A stretch of 64,000 nt of DNA from Gnomoniopsis sp. IMI 355080. Lineage: Eukaryota > Ascomycota > Sordariomycetes > Diaporthales > Gnomoniaceae. Position 1 is the stretch's first letter; each line of letters begins with the position of its first letter. Under the pieces are notes generated by a model that saw only the letters and a program-made list of their open reading frames with translations, was not told the origin of the DNA and made no database searches. The stretch covers positions 62,001 to 126,000 of the forward strand of contig JAPEVC010000012.1 of the NCBI GenBank assembly GCA_027946555.1, written 5' to 3'. The translations under genes and the position numbers were made by a program. Shown piece after piece: positions 1 to 13,300 of this stretch.

Positions 1-153
1 TTGGCCTATGCGACAGACTCTCATACCTTCATTATTAGGACGCCCAATTTCACCTGGGTTTTGAGCTAACGGGCTCCCGAGGACCGCATTACAGTCATTA
101 CAAATTTCCAATTAATCCTCCCTACCCGGCCATCGCCTGCCTCATCGGCCAAA

Positions 154-2249
154 ATGGTCTCCGGCCGAGTGCTCGTGATAGCCGGCTCCGACAGTTCCGG
201 TGGAGCGTGAGTTATTATAGCCCATGGATCCGACCCCGTTCCACGTCAAAAGAGAAGGGCATCACCAACTCACAGATTTACGCGCAGCGGGCTCGAAGCC
301 GATCAGAAAGTCATTGCTGCCCATGGCTGCTACGCCATGACGGCGACAACGGCCCTCACCGCCCAAAACACCACGGGTGTGTCCGCCATCCACACCATCC
401 CGCCCGCCTTTTTGCGCAAGCAGATCGACGCCGTATTTGACGACATGGGCGTGGATGTCGTCAAGACGGGCATGCTCGCGGGTGCGGAGACGGTCAGCGC
501 CGTGGTGGCGGCGCTCTTTGACGACGACGATGACGAGAGAGAGGGACAGGGACAGGGACAGCGCAACTTTCGGGCACTGGTCGTCGACCCTGTCATGATT
601 GCTACGACGGGTGCGGAGCTGCTTCCGCATACGGCGCTGCGGGAGATGCGCGAGAGATTGTTGCCGCGGGCGACGGTGGTCACGCCGAATGTACCCGAGG
701 CGAGGATGTTGTTGGCGGATGCGGGTGTGAGTGAGGCGGAGGTGGAGGTGGAGAGGGTGGAGGACTTGGAGGTACTTGGGGCAAAGTTGTTAAAGCTGGG
801 GATGGAGTGGGTGCTTGTGAAGGGTGGGCATGTGCCCTTCCGGAAAGACCATAGGATTGCGAGGACGGCGGAGAAGGAGATTGTGGTGGATGTACTGATG
901 GGAAAGGGGGGCGAATGTGTGAGGATGGAGACCGGGTGGAAGGATAGCACGAGTACACATGGCACAGGGTGCTCTCTTGCTTGTGAGTTGTGTTTCTCTC
1001 TCATACTGACGATGAGAAGACTACTGATCTCTTTTGCAGCTGCAATTGCATCGAATCTGGCAAAGGGAATGGACGTCCCCAGTGCTGTACGAGCAGCGTG
1101 CCGATATGTGGAGGCAGGTATCAGGACAGCACCTGGATTTGGGAAGGGAAATGGGCCGTTGAACCATTTCCACTCCACTCAGACACTACCTTTTGTGCCG
1201 TTAGCTCACTCTCCTCCTTGTTCTTTCTCTTCTACCAACTCTTGGAACCGGCCAGACGCTTACGCGGAATTCTCAGTGACCGGTTCGTGGAGTGGATGTT
1301 GGAGCGACCTGATGTGGCGCCAGTCTGGGATCAATTCGTCAACCACCCGTTCGTCATGGCGATGGGAAATGGAACCCTGCCGCTGGAGTCTTTCAAAGGC
1401 TACCTTGTCCAAGACTATTTGTACTTGGTGAGTTTTGCGCGGTTCGTATGACTACCTAAAGATGTTAACAGAGTGGTGTGCAGATACATTTTGCTCGAGC
1501 CAATGCCCTAGCAGCTTACAAGTCGAAGAACATGGCAGACATAGCAGCTGTACGTCCAGTCTTACTTTCCTTCCGTCAAGCTGGGGCCAGTGACTGACTG
1601 TGGCTTTAGGCTGCTGGCATAGTACTCCATATCGATAGGGAAACGAACATGCACCTACGGTACTGCCAGAGTTTCGGCCTGTCTCGAGAAGACATGGAGA
1701 AGACCGAGGAGAAATTGGCCTGTACAGCATACACGAGGTAAATAAACCCCATCCCACCCTTCTCTCTTCTTGCGAAATCGGCAGGATTCTGTATCAACTG
1801 TGTGTACTAAATGTTGCAGATACGTTCTTGATATTGGCCAGTCGGAGGACTGGCTCGCACTACAAATTGCCCTCGCACCTTGTCTATTGGGGTATGGGGC
1901 CGTAGCGAAGATGCTCCACGGGCACTCCAACACGAAGAAAGAGGCAAATCACTACTGGGACTGGATCGAGAATTATGTGGCGGACGACTACGTGCAAGCC
2001 GTGAAGACTGGCTCCGGTATGCCAAAGCCTCCTAGAGCTGGTCAAAAGGAACTTCGCTGACGCCCCTCCAGACTTGCTTGAAAGAAATGCGGTCCTTCAG
2101 TCCCCGTCGAGAATAGAAGAGCTGGTAAAAATCTTCATCCATGCAACAAAGGTAGCCTATGCCACGCTTTCGATCCCAATACGGGCGCCGGGTGCTGACG
2201 CTGTGAACAGATGGAGATTGGTTTCTGGGAGATGTTTCCATACCAGTGA
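154..2249 (+). CDS. thi20: Bifunctional hydroxymethylpyrimidine phosphate kinase / TenA thiaminase II (Thi20 type)
   Basis: Predicted exons: 154-206, 288-982, 1040-1199, 1277-1427, 1484-1549, 1610-1737, 1820-2016, 2072-2151, 2211-2249 (522 residues; all junctions keep frame). The N-terminal half is a ThiD-type ribokinase-fold kinase that phosphorylates HMP and HMP-P in thiamine synthesis. It starts with VIAGSDSSGGAG (about residues 9-19) and has the GTGC anion-hole motif at about 243-246. The C-terminal half, from about residue 305, is a TenA domain (WDQFVNHPFV, GYLVQDYLYL, and LAPCLLGYG with the likely catalytic Cys near 439) that hydrolyses or salvages pyrimidine moieties. This fusion is the Thi20/21 architecture of fungi. 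The kinase half carries a low-complexity acidic and Gly-Gln insert (bases about 520-562) that includes three GGGACA units. No TPP riboswitch was recognised upstream, but only 153 bases are available. Frame, exon ends and family order agree; product assignment is firm. Confidence 0.93.
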
Positions 2250-4154
2250 TGCGTAGTAGCTTCGCATTGACAGTTGCGAACGTTCGTTTGACGTGCAATT
2301 TGGCTATTGCTCTCGTCAACCGGAAAGACTGGATGCCAGCGTGGGAAGATAGCACTCGCGGACAAGAGATCATCTCGTCTATGAGGGTTCCAGTTGCCCA
2401 GCAGTGTATGTGCAGGTCTCCCCACAACCTCTGACAAGCTGTTCACCAGGCCTAGGAGGGTGTTCGGGAAGCACAGACTTTCATCTCCAGTCTGTGGAAT
2501 AGCTCTGCTCTTATGTCAGTAAGAAGCTTGCGTGCTAAAAGTTTGGATGGCCTTTAGCTGGGTACCTAGGTTTTAGGTAGTCATACAAAAGCCACGGTCC
2601 CATCAATGGGACAGTTGGAGTACACGAGTTGAAAGTGACTCGAAGGGACGGGCGTGTCTTTGTACCGCAACGGCTGCCTTTCCAGGCCCATTGTATTGGA
2701 GAGAAGGGCCGTCTCCACGATATTAGTGTCCGTATCTTGCCTGCGACCGGGCGGTGATGGTGGCTGTCATCATCGACTGCCTTACGGTCCAACAAGGCGA
2801 CCCACCTCCCGGTTGCTTGTGGTGTTTGTTGATGCCCAGGACGGGAGCCATGCTTCTACAAGTCTTCAGAGTGCGGATCTCAGTGATGTTCTTGGTGTTT
2901 CTCACGGGCCATTCAAGGCACGACATCTCTGCAACGATCAGGAATACATCCTGAATCACACCGCGCCAGAGAGCGGCAAATGGCGTAGAAAGTTGTGTTC
3001 TAGGAGAGTATCGCGCCTGTGCCAACGGACTCGTTGAACAAGCCTTAGGCTCCGGTCCAAAACTTCTCCAAAGTTCCACACCAAGATGCTATCATCGTAC
3101 AAGGAAGCCTAAGCCGCCATCGACTGTCTAACGCAAGGTACGACGACGACTGTGCGCTTCTGGTCGGAAATGCTATTATAGCCAGGCACATAGATGCATG
3201 TTGCACCACCTTCTGCTCACCTCCTGCTATTGCTCTGTTGAAAGGAAATTGTTGAGACATTTAATTTTTGTGCCACGCTGTCCTCATTGTTCAGCTCCCC
3301 CAAGACACATTGCAATCACATGCATTTGTGCCCGTACGGATTTCTCCTTTGCCCAGCCCAGATCGCATCGTCATAGTCTTGCCATGACTGGGCGCAGATG
3401 AGTTCTGGACTGGGAGCTACTGCTTAAGATAGGCGGTCTCCGATACCTACGACGAGGGCTGGATCGAGCCATAGCCTCGTGCCGGACCTTTATTTAGTCC
3501 TCGAAAAGGGTCTCCTCAAATCCGAGTCGGAAGCAGTCATGATGTACCCTTTTGCAAGACGGGACATGCTACACTAAGGGGGTTGAGAAAAGCGGCTGCG
3601 CATCAAAACATAAGATGGTTTGTATTTTCATACAGTGAAATGGTCTTGTGTTATCTTGTCGACAGCAGCCCCATTTGTTTAAACTTTTCTTTTCACGCCA
3701 TGAAGCCATGCTCGCCCTTTCGTCCTAATTTTTAAAACTTGACTGCGACTGGGCATTAAGCACTGTGTGGATGCCTCGTATTGATGCTATCACGAAAATG
3801 TCCGATCGAGTCCCTCAGATGAGCAACTGATGGCCCCCAGTGCCCTGACTCTCCTCCGTCTCTCTTGTCAAGTACCCCCGTCAACAAGTGTACTCGACCA
3901 GTGAATTTATCTCACAGCCTTACTAGAGCTTCTAGTCCGTCCACTGGCGCGGTTATCAAAAGACCCCACGGCAAAGAGGGCCAAGTACCTCTGCGAGTCC
4001 AACAAGTCACTACTGATTGTCCATCCGTGCGGTACTGTTCATCGACAAACACCTAGCGCACTCTTTCGTCGAAGCACAAGTATTGAACGCGAATCGCTGT
4101 CGTCGTCTTCAGCAGCCCTTCTTCCCGTGCTCGGCAAAGGGGTGAGGTGTATTT

Positions 4155-4189
4155 GGGCTAGTGTCCAGAAAGAGCTCAGACACTAGCCC
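4155..4189. repeat. Perfect inverted repeat (11-base stem, 13-base loop)
   Basis: GGGCTAGTGTC at 4155-4165 is the exact reverse complement of GACACTAGCCC at 4179-4189, separated by 13 bases. It lies in the gene-free interval, far from any recognised gene end. It could be a hairpin of a non-coding RNA, a protein-binding dyad or a chance event. Confidence 0.7.
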
Positions 4190-7100
4190 TCATCAGGATC
4201 GGTGCGTCCGATTGCATGTGCAAATATTTGTCACGAGCAAGCCGAATACAGAATTGTTGAGTCCTATTTTTGAAATTGGAATCACGGAATGGGGGGCAGT
4301 GGAGTTGCTGAATCACCTGAGGTGAAGGAGATGGCAAAATGGACACGCTCTAAATGGAAACGTAAACAGTGTGCCAAGATATCCCACTTTGCTTTGGAAA
4401 ACGCTCGTGAATGATTTCGCTAACTAAGTAAGCGAGCGACAGTATCTAGAGCAAACTTCAGCGACGCAGAACTGTGCTATCTGTCAAACGGTGCCTGGCT
4501 ACTGAGCCCAAGAACCGCATTTTGACAGGACACCGTCGGCAACCCGGCCCCGCGAACATCATGAAGAATAGTCTCGTCCGGCCCATCCCCCCCCCTTCCT
4601 ATCTTACAAGACGCAGGTGTGTGCCGTAGATGATCAGACGCTTGTCTGGTAGACTCGGCAAATGGACGATAGACCAAGCACCGTTCTTGGCCCCCCCAAT
4701 CCACCAAAGCAAGCCCTAAGCCTCCCTTCTACCCCCACCACGTCTACTGCACACACCACGAAGGGACGTGAAAAAAAAAGGCCTGAGCGAAGTGGCCGAA
4801 CTATGTCGCATGACAGGCAGCACCGTCGCGTCGTCTCGTTTCACCACCAAGCTGAATAGAACAAACTTGGCTCAGCCCTGTGGTAATTAGCATCTCGGGC
4901 CCTAGAATTAGTCGAGGTGACGGAAACTTGCGGGAACGATGTGATGGTCTGGAGACCAACCCGACGTGGGTCTTGATAGTTTAGTTAAAGTCAATTGAAC
5001 ATATCTTCAATGTCACTATATAGGATTACAATATTCCCAACGAAGAATTGAAGCTTGCGAGTCTTGCTCCGGAACAAGCATACTACACGGGGGAAGCGCC
5101 TTGAAGCTTCTTCTCTCTTCTATCCTCCGCCCCAAGCTCATCTTCAATGCGCACGCGGCAGGATAACTCGGTAGAATCAAATCAGATCTTCGGCGCCATC
5201 GGCTATACCAGCCGGCAAGGGGACGAGGGTCAAGCGAGCTAAGGCCGCAACACCCCCCCTCCCCGTCTTTCAGCTGTGACCACAGCGGCATCTCGAGGAC
5301 TGTGTGTACAGCACAACCAGGGTCCCGAGAGGTCAGAGTGTCTGCCACCTGAGCCGAACGCTCTCCACTCACTCGTCGCTAATGGGACACTCTGTCGGTG
5401 ACGAGGGTGGACCAGTCGTGCTGCCGCCTAGAAAGGAGGCAAAACCTTCAAGGTTACATTGATTACCTTCGGATGACCATTTCCGTATGGGGCATCAGAT
5501 AGATACCCAGTGTTGATTGACGAAAGCGGGTGGAGAGATTTGATGTCTCCACGGAGGGCCGCAGGCCAGAGGAGCTGCAGATCGAGCAACAACGCTGCTA
5601 CCTCACTATGCAACCGCTGTAGGGATGTCCTTGTTGCTGGGTAGTCTTACGCGCCACCAGGCAGTCAGCTTGTGGTGTCTGTTCACCAGTACAGATCCGT
5701 ACTTAGCAGGTTGTCCGTGAACGATTAGAACGTAAGATTGACGGGGTGTGTGTTATCATGGGGCCCATCTCATGGATTGCAATCTTTTACAGCAATTTGA
5801 ACATAATTTTCCTCCGTGTTGGACAGCCAATGGGGCTGGGTCTCAGGTCAGAGTCGTGACGTCGAAGGCTTCGGAGCAGCGGGATGCGCAGAAGGAGACA
5901 GAGGGGGCTGGCCAGCAGGAAGCGCACTGTGCGGCTCACATCGTTGCCGAAATGGGGAGGACCAGAAGACCCATGACCGTTGTCCTGGCCAAAGACCGTA
6001 ACATGTCTTCTGCATTGGGGAATCATCACCTTGTCAGTTGCCAATCCGTCAGTGCTCACTCGCTCTCAATCCGGACGAACGCTGAAACTGGCATGTACAC
6101 TCAAATATCACCCAACCATCCGGTGAACTATCCGGTGGTTGGATTCGCCCCAGACGAAGGCCGGACAGAGGTTCATGCTGATGCGCTAGGGCGGCATATA
6201 TCAGCAGAGCTGGGAGCATCAACAACATCCAGGAGCCTGTGCCACTTTCAGGAGGCGATCTTCTAACATACAATTGTCGATGACTCGACGGCGATACCCA
6301 GTCTTGAACGGACACTTCAGCAGCCGGACCAGATATTGCTGGACCCCGAATTCCGATAGGGTGTCTCGACTTGAGAGGCGGGCTATGGCCCCCTCTGCAA
6401 TCATCGTGATTGAACTTAGACGAGGCAGTACCATCCTGGCCACCTTCAACATACGGGCTGACGACAACGTAGCTCAAGCCTTGCCATGCCTAGCACGGCA
6501 AAAGATCAAAGCCGATCGCGCTGAGGGCATGCATACTCCTTGGACATCATGAAACTTCGTGTCAGCGGCTATCCTCGGGGATTTCCATCGGTATCTCGCC
6601 ATGAGGCATCATTCTTTGAGGGTCATCAGATAAGGCCCTCGTGTTCGTTGTCCAGATGTCGTGCAGCTGCCAGATCATCTCAAGTAGCAGATCTGAGCGC
6701 AAAAGACCAGTGCATTAAAGTGGATTGAAGATCGATTGGCGTAGGGTCATAAGAGACAGCTGTCAATGCTACGCTGTGCATCGACCGAGCTTGACCCCGT
6801 CGTTTCTCTCTTCTCTTAGCCCAGGGTCCCGTTGATCAGGTCGGCGAAGTGAGCAGCACTCTCAGGGCAGGTCCTTGTGTGTTAGCCCATACGTAGTGGC
6901 GCCGAGAGCGTGATATCGTCGGCGGGTATGCTTTTGATGCCTTCTCTGGTTGCCAAGACCATGTACGGGAACCAAAAAGGCGTAAGAGGTTATTTCTTCC
7001 CTTGGATCGTCAGAGCCCAGCAATCAAGTGCATCACTGCCTCACTGCCGCGTTTAACCTCGTCCCCTTTTCCCGGTCCAGAGCCGATGTAGTGCCGTCCA

Positions 7101-8598
7101 TCTCTTTGGGATCTAGGGAAAGCCGGACGACATGTTCCCATCCAACCCGCCCACCCGCTCATCTCACTAGGCCCCCGTGACGCTAGAGACTAGAGTCATC
7201 GGTGATCCCTGGGGATTAGGGCGTTTCCGTCAGATGCAGAGTTGCATGATCTTCAACTAGAGCGCACTCGAAGTATGGGATCGAAACCCGGATCGTCAAG
7301 ACATTGAACGGTTCGCGTTGTCTTTCCACCATTGGCAGGGCCGCAAGCATCGTCACTCACCTGGGAGGCGAGAAAAGCAATCTTGCCTTGTATTGTTCCG
7401 TCCGAAGGTCAAATCTTATGGTGGAAATCGAGGCGCGCGCGGCAACTCTTCGCAAAGGGTTGCGCTGTATAGCTGACTCAATTTCGGAGCTCGAGGGCAG
7501 ATCCTCAGATGATGTCGTGCTGTGTGACGTGCTTGGAGCTCTTGTAGCGTCCCCAAATCTGAAATCGATCATGCTATTGCGTAAGGGCAATCCTCCTCTA
7601 CAGCCGTCGAGCCATGTCCCTGCTGGCTCGCGAAATCTCCCGCGAAGTCCAGCGTGCGGGCGGAAGATCTGAGGGAAACCTCGCCCGGGGCCACCATGCT
7701 GGAGAAGGAGGCTGTGGGGCCCCTTGATGAATACAGCTTTGACACGTAGGTAGGACGAGACTTTCTAACGCGAAAAAGCGCGCACCGGTGAGAATAAGAA
7801 ACTCTGCAGGTAATCATCTCCGTTGAGACCCGTTCTAGCGGTCCCACAGTGGCCAGAGGCAGACCCCCCAAGCCCTTGTTGTGCACCGACATGGGAACAG
7901 GACAGAAAAGCTTCATCTCTGTTTCTGTGAAACCACAGGGCCAGCCCCTGCCTGCCTGCGATTCGCAATACGAGAGGTTGCGAGACCTCGACGTTTCCGT
8001 CCTCGAGGGTCTTCCGCTCGCTGCTCGTAAGCCAACCTGAGATGGTCACGACGGCGGACATGTCGAGGTGCACAGCAGGACAAATCAGCTTGCAAAAGCA
8101 CAAGGCGTGGCCGTCAGCCACAGTAGGAGCTTTGTTTGGTACACAGCTCGTTCGGCGCCCGGGCACATGACGTCTGGCTACCGACATGGCTCCCGCTGCC
8201 AGGGGGTTCTTTCCCCTCCCCCAACAAGCCTAATGAAACTGTGTGCTTGCCGCGATTGAGGTCCATCCATCATGTATGGAGACCTATCCGGACTGCTGCT
8301 TTAAACACCCTGTACCAGCAACACTGTCAATAACACTAATGAGCGGCTGACCAGTCTAGACCAGGGCTCACTGACTCTGACTCTGCCTTAACGCTCCCAT
8401 TTCCACACAGTGGAAGTGGATGTCCATCTTGAGCCCGAGGTCATTATTACAAGCGCATGGGACAGTTTTCCCTGCGGCGGATCGATCGATACCAAGGAAG
8501 GGATGGTGCGAGTGCTTTCGCCTGTCCGGCTGCCCAGCTGTCCGTCCCACAGACCAAGTCGGAGCCCAGCGATGCTGTCAACTCTTGGATCGGTGAGC

Positions 8599-8621
8599 TC
8601 CGTACTGGTTTACAGTACGGA
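8599..8621. repeat. Perfect inverted repeat (9-base stem, 5-base loop)
   Basis: TCCGTACTG at 8599-8607 pairs exactly with CAGTACGGA at 8613-8621 around the loop GTTTA. No gene is nearby, so a terminator role cannot be assigned. Confidence 0.65.
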
Positions 8622-10326
8622 AGCGTTCATTGGCGGACGAGTGACAAATGAAATTCCAATTGAGTATTGCCATGTTGTAAATTCAGCAAAGGCAAGTCGA
8701 TAGGAAGATAGGGACACTGGTGTCTGCTAGTCAGTGATAATACAGGCCTGGTATGGACGCTTTCAGATCGAATGCCACTAGCATCATCAGGATAGCCCCG
8801 TCTGCCCTGCTGCAGAGCCTCGTTGACATGTTTTGGGGGCCAATGTCTCTTGCCCTGTTCCCGTAACACAAGCATCGTCACGTGCATCTTTGGCCATGCG
8901 TGTCCGTGTGCGGTGGTCAGTCAAGTCCTGGTCAGGTCGACCAGGAGCAGCTAGAGTGGTCGGTATATGGTGTCTAGTGTCTCTAAAGTACAAAGTAGTG
9001 GGCGCCTCAGTAAGAATGCGTGCTTCCGGGGGGGGAGGGCGAGGAGGGGACGCTTGGATCACCCGCAGTAGTGAAGTCGACTGGCCACGAGAGTAGACGG
9101 AGATCTCCTTTGACTTGGATCTATTCTCAAAAACCTTCGGTACCGTAGCCGTGGCCTCTGACCGTGCAGTGCATCCTGCAGGCTGGTGTGCGGAGAGTGC
9201 ATAGGAGGCGGGCCCTGGTTGCCCATTGGTGAGGTTGACTGAGCAGGAAACCTGTGCGAGCAAGGCTATCCCAGATCGCCGGGAGAGCAGCTGAACGCGA
9301 CAAGAAATTTACAGTGAAGCCCTGGTGCAAATCATCGAGCAATGCTGCCTGATAGAGCCTAGCTCGTGAGCAGCCAGCCCACTTGCAAAAACCACTGTGG
9401 CCCAGCGTCGAAAACTTTAAAATACACCCCCCTGCACGGAATTCGCTGACTCCCCTGATATTATTCTGAGGTAAAAAGAAAGAACGGGAAACCCGGAATC
9501 CGACTCGCAGCTGAATCCTATGTGGGCTTCTTCATACACAGTAATTGCCTCTGGAGGGGCGCACAGTGGTCCTTTTTGGGTTCAGATCCTCCCTGCAAAG
9601 ACCGAAGAATGCTAAGCCATGTGCCAAGCGTGTACTGTACAGTAATCACATTGGCAAAGAACGATTTGCTGCGTAATCTGTCACGGTGTCACGCCAGGAT
9701 GAAGCTGTCAGCAACGACAAACTTGGCGACGGTTGCAAGTTTGTCGAACCCCAGCAAATCCGCCCCAGCTTGTCAACGTCGGGCCGCGCAGACTGGGCTG
9801 GACCCTAAGAGGCCTTGCAGGGCCCCATAGCAGAAGCCTCGGTCCAGCGCGCGCGAGTGGATATCAGTCTCACTCCTGACATCGGCTCCGGCTTGAACAG
9901 GCAAGCAAAATCCGCCTGTCAAAGGGACCGTGCATGGGGATGAACCTCGAAGTTGGGACTGTGATCCTCTCTCTGCGAACCCACCGAGGATCGCCAGTGA
10001 TGGCTTGTTGCTCATCTCGACCGCATGAAGTGATGAATGACCCACTGGCAGCCGTCAAGGCCTTTGGCAAAGCGAGTGTGGTGTAAATTTGCGGTGTGGC
10101 GCGCAATGCCGCCGGTACCCTTGCCATTAACATTTTACGGTGGTCTGGATCCATGATCTTGGAAATCTGGTCTCCAGATCCTAGCGTCGACCCATGGATA
10201 AATTAAACTCGGGTCTAGTGCCACAACAGGCAAGCCAATAGCCTCAACACCTGGGGTAGTAGTGGTGAGAACTCTGGATGCATGGCATCACGGCCTTGGG
10301 AAGACATTTTTATTGGGATCAGCTGC

Positions 10327-10353
10327 AGACCGAGTAGACCGAGCAGACCGAGC
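10327..10353. repeat. Short tandem repeat, three 9-base units
   Basis: Three consecutive units of AGACCGAGY (Y = T, C, C), followed by a partial fourth copy. Minisatellite-like; no coding context. Confidence 0.7.
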
Positions 10354-13300
10354 AGAATTTGGTTGACATGGGCATAACATCGCATCCTACCTGCCTACCC
10401 CTCCGGTCCGTATGACCACGAAGCCGGGCCCAGTATTGGCTGGAGGCTCGGCTCGCAGCGTGCATCAAGAACCCTGAACGAAACAGCAGGGCTTCTCACT
10501 CGCCAGCTGAAGCCAGGGGGCGTGGAGCGCCAGTGTCAGAGCAATCGATGAGGGCACGGGAACAGCACTGGACGGTGGCGGAGGATTTCGACGAGGATTG
10601 GGCCACCCCATGGCATTATATGCAGCATACAAGCAGGTGAAATGTGACGGGGCCACAGATGTGCATTTGAAGGAGGGGATTGAGAAAACGGCAAACCTTG
10701 GGTGCTCATGCGCAAAATGACCTTGTTCAAGGTCAACCAAGAGTGTGTCGTGTCGACCGAGCGACACCCGGCGGAGCGGTCAGCATTGATGTGCAGTGGC
10801 ACCTTGGGACTGATGGCTCTCCAATCATCAAGCGTGTCGGCCGAGCTGTCTTCGGTGGCTGCGGTCCAACTGCGTCGAGGGCCGGATGCGTATGACGAAT
10901 TCGCGTTGCCTGTAATGTACAATTGAGACAAGAGAGGTCATAAACGAACGACTTTGGGAACGCGAATCGTGAGGTAAAGAACCAACAATTTCGATCCAGT
11001 CCGAAGGCGACGATTTGATATACTACAGTTGCTGGTCAATGGATGTTCCTGGAATAGGGCGAGCGCTAAAAACGTTGGAGCATACTGCCTCGATGCTCGA
11101 CGGCACCGCACCGTCTGCACGGCAGGCTAGCAGGGAGGAAAGCTCTAGCTCTGCACATCAGTGGGGACGCCACGTGAGTCTCGGATTGCTGCCGGTTGCA
11201 GAGCTCGGGATACACGACGTGAAGTTTATTGTAAGCCATTTCGCGTGTTGTTTTATTGGGGAGGTGTGGTGGCCCATGGCCCTAATTTGTGTGCGTCTCT
11301 TGTGCGTCCATGCCGATGTGTCAGTTGCCTCTGATTGGCTAGACCGGGCGGACGTGGACGACGAGGGTCGGAGAATAGAAGAATGAGAAATATGGCGGCC
11401 TGATTGTTTGATGACCAAGGCGAGGTAGTCGGAGTAGACTTGAATCGAGGTCTACTACCATCAGGTGCGCGGTGCTCGATGCGCGGTGTCTGGTGCGGCG
11501 AGACCGCAGGAAGCGCCCAGGTGCATCTTCCAGAGCACATCGTGCATGTACGAGTTCAACCAAGACGTAAGTGGGTACCTGCACGTCGTGCGGTTGCAGC
11601 CCTCAAGCTCGCAGTTTCGAGGAGTGGGGCATCAAGCTGTGTGGGCTCCACGAGAATGCGGCGGATACGACGACAGGGAGCTGCACGACGACAGCTGATT
11701 CCCAATTTTGCCCACCCCCCCTTCCCAGGGCTCCGCAATCAGGCAGCTAGAAGCCAAGGTACATAGCCGCAGTAAGTAGAAGGTGGCCCTTACCGTGCAG
11801 GCCTGGCAGGTGAGAAAGACAGGAGCGGAGTCGATGACGGAAGACTCGGGATGCGACTGGACGGAAGTGGCATGGCCAACAGCGGCAAGAGATTCGCGAG
11901 TGGAGCTGGGGCACTGATTGTGATTGACGGCTGATTGCAGTGTCAGCTTCGAATCTTCCACCACGAAGTCTTGGCGACAGTATTTTGATGACTCTTGTCG
12001 TCATTGCATTCAATTCTTTCGAGAGGAAAAAAGCCGCACAAATCACCTCGGGTCCGATGTGCTGGTGGAGATCAGCCTCGGCTGGTTTGGTCGATGACAA
12101 CGTTGTACTTCGCAGTAACGTAGCATGAACTGCACAAAAGTGAGGCTTTCATTCCGGAGCTCGGACGAAAGTATTCGGAAGGTCGAAACAAGAGATGGAT
12201 GATTATGAACCTTGTTGAGGTTGTTGTTGATGCTGGCGACCTTGTCAGCATTCACGCTTGCGGCTTGTCTAGTCGAACCCGACACTCTGGGTCGGGCCAA
12301 AAATCTGACAACGTTGAACGGGCGCCCTAAAACGATCACCAAAAAAAGGCTTTTTATTTCAGGGTGTTGGTGCTAGTTTAGTGGCATTCCCAGGCCCCAG
12401 GCTGCCAGGCCCAGCATCCAGCACCCAGCATCTTAGCATCCCCATTCAGGAACCACCCGCATCCGCTTCCCCCAGACCCAAATGGGGTTTGGCCCGGCCT
12501 CGGTTGAAGTTGACTTTGACAAGCATATAAAATCCGGATCCGGGGAAGACTTGAGCTAAATCTATGTCCAGCATCAGCTACATAACCTCCCCAAGGCGTA
12601 GGCATGCACATTCCATGCCAGCAACCAGTCTATATTGCTTGCATTCTGATTGTTTGCATTCGAGACCTCCAAGGGAACAATTGAAAACTTCTCCTTCTCT
12701 CCTGCTCGGAACCGAACTCAAAGGAAAGTCATGATCTCATTGGCATTTCTTCGCTCGCGTCACACCCCCGAAATTCCTCCGGATCCCGTTCGAGTAATCA
12801 AGGCGAGGTGACGACAGCGTTTGCACCGCGGTTCCCAGAAAAGTACTCGGTACTTTGGGGGAACAGTTTAGGTAGCTTTTGCTGTTTTTGTCCTTGTCTC
12901 AAATATCCAGCGGGACGGGCACGGCAGGAGATGATGAGTTGTCAGATGCGGCTAGCAGAGGGGTGTTCGTCAATGTAGCGATGTAGGTGCAAGTAAGGGG
13001 AATCCGGCAATCCAACAAGTGAGACTTGCATGCCGATGACAGTCGGACAGTCAACCCCCAAGAGGTCAGATCTCACAAAATCACAGTAGTATGGTGCAGA
13101 CAAGGTTATTTTTTTGTTATTTCCGTGTCATGCAGCACTTCTGTGTATTCTCCCTCGGCCCTGTTCCTTACCTCCATGACGATAGACTGTCTCGTCCTAC
13201 CTTGCAATAATATTATTATTAGGATTTCTCGCGTAACCACGTACCGCTTTGTCGCAGATGTACGGAAACTACCGTAGAGACAGCGCAACGAGAAGGTTGC

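Noticed and set aside
1..153. TPP riboswitch upstream of thi20
   Set aside because: No convincing CUGAGA core or matching helices in the 153 bases available.
5748..6266. 172-codon plus-strand frame
   Set aside because: No recognisable domain; overlapping frames on both strands; treated as chance.
7276..7292. tRNA-like B-box (GGGATCGAAACCC)
   Set aside because: No matching A-box, acceptor stem or anticodon arm could be assembled around it.
7304..7672. 122-codon frame with a somewhat protein-like sequence
   Set aside because: Opens with TTG rather than ATG; no family resemblance and no splice context.
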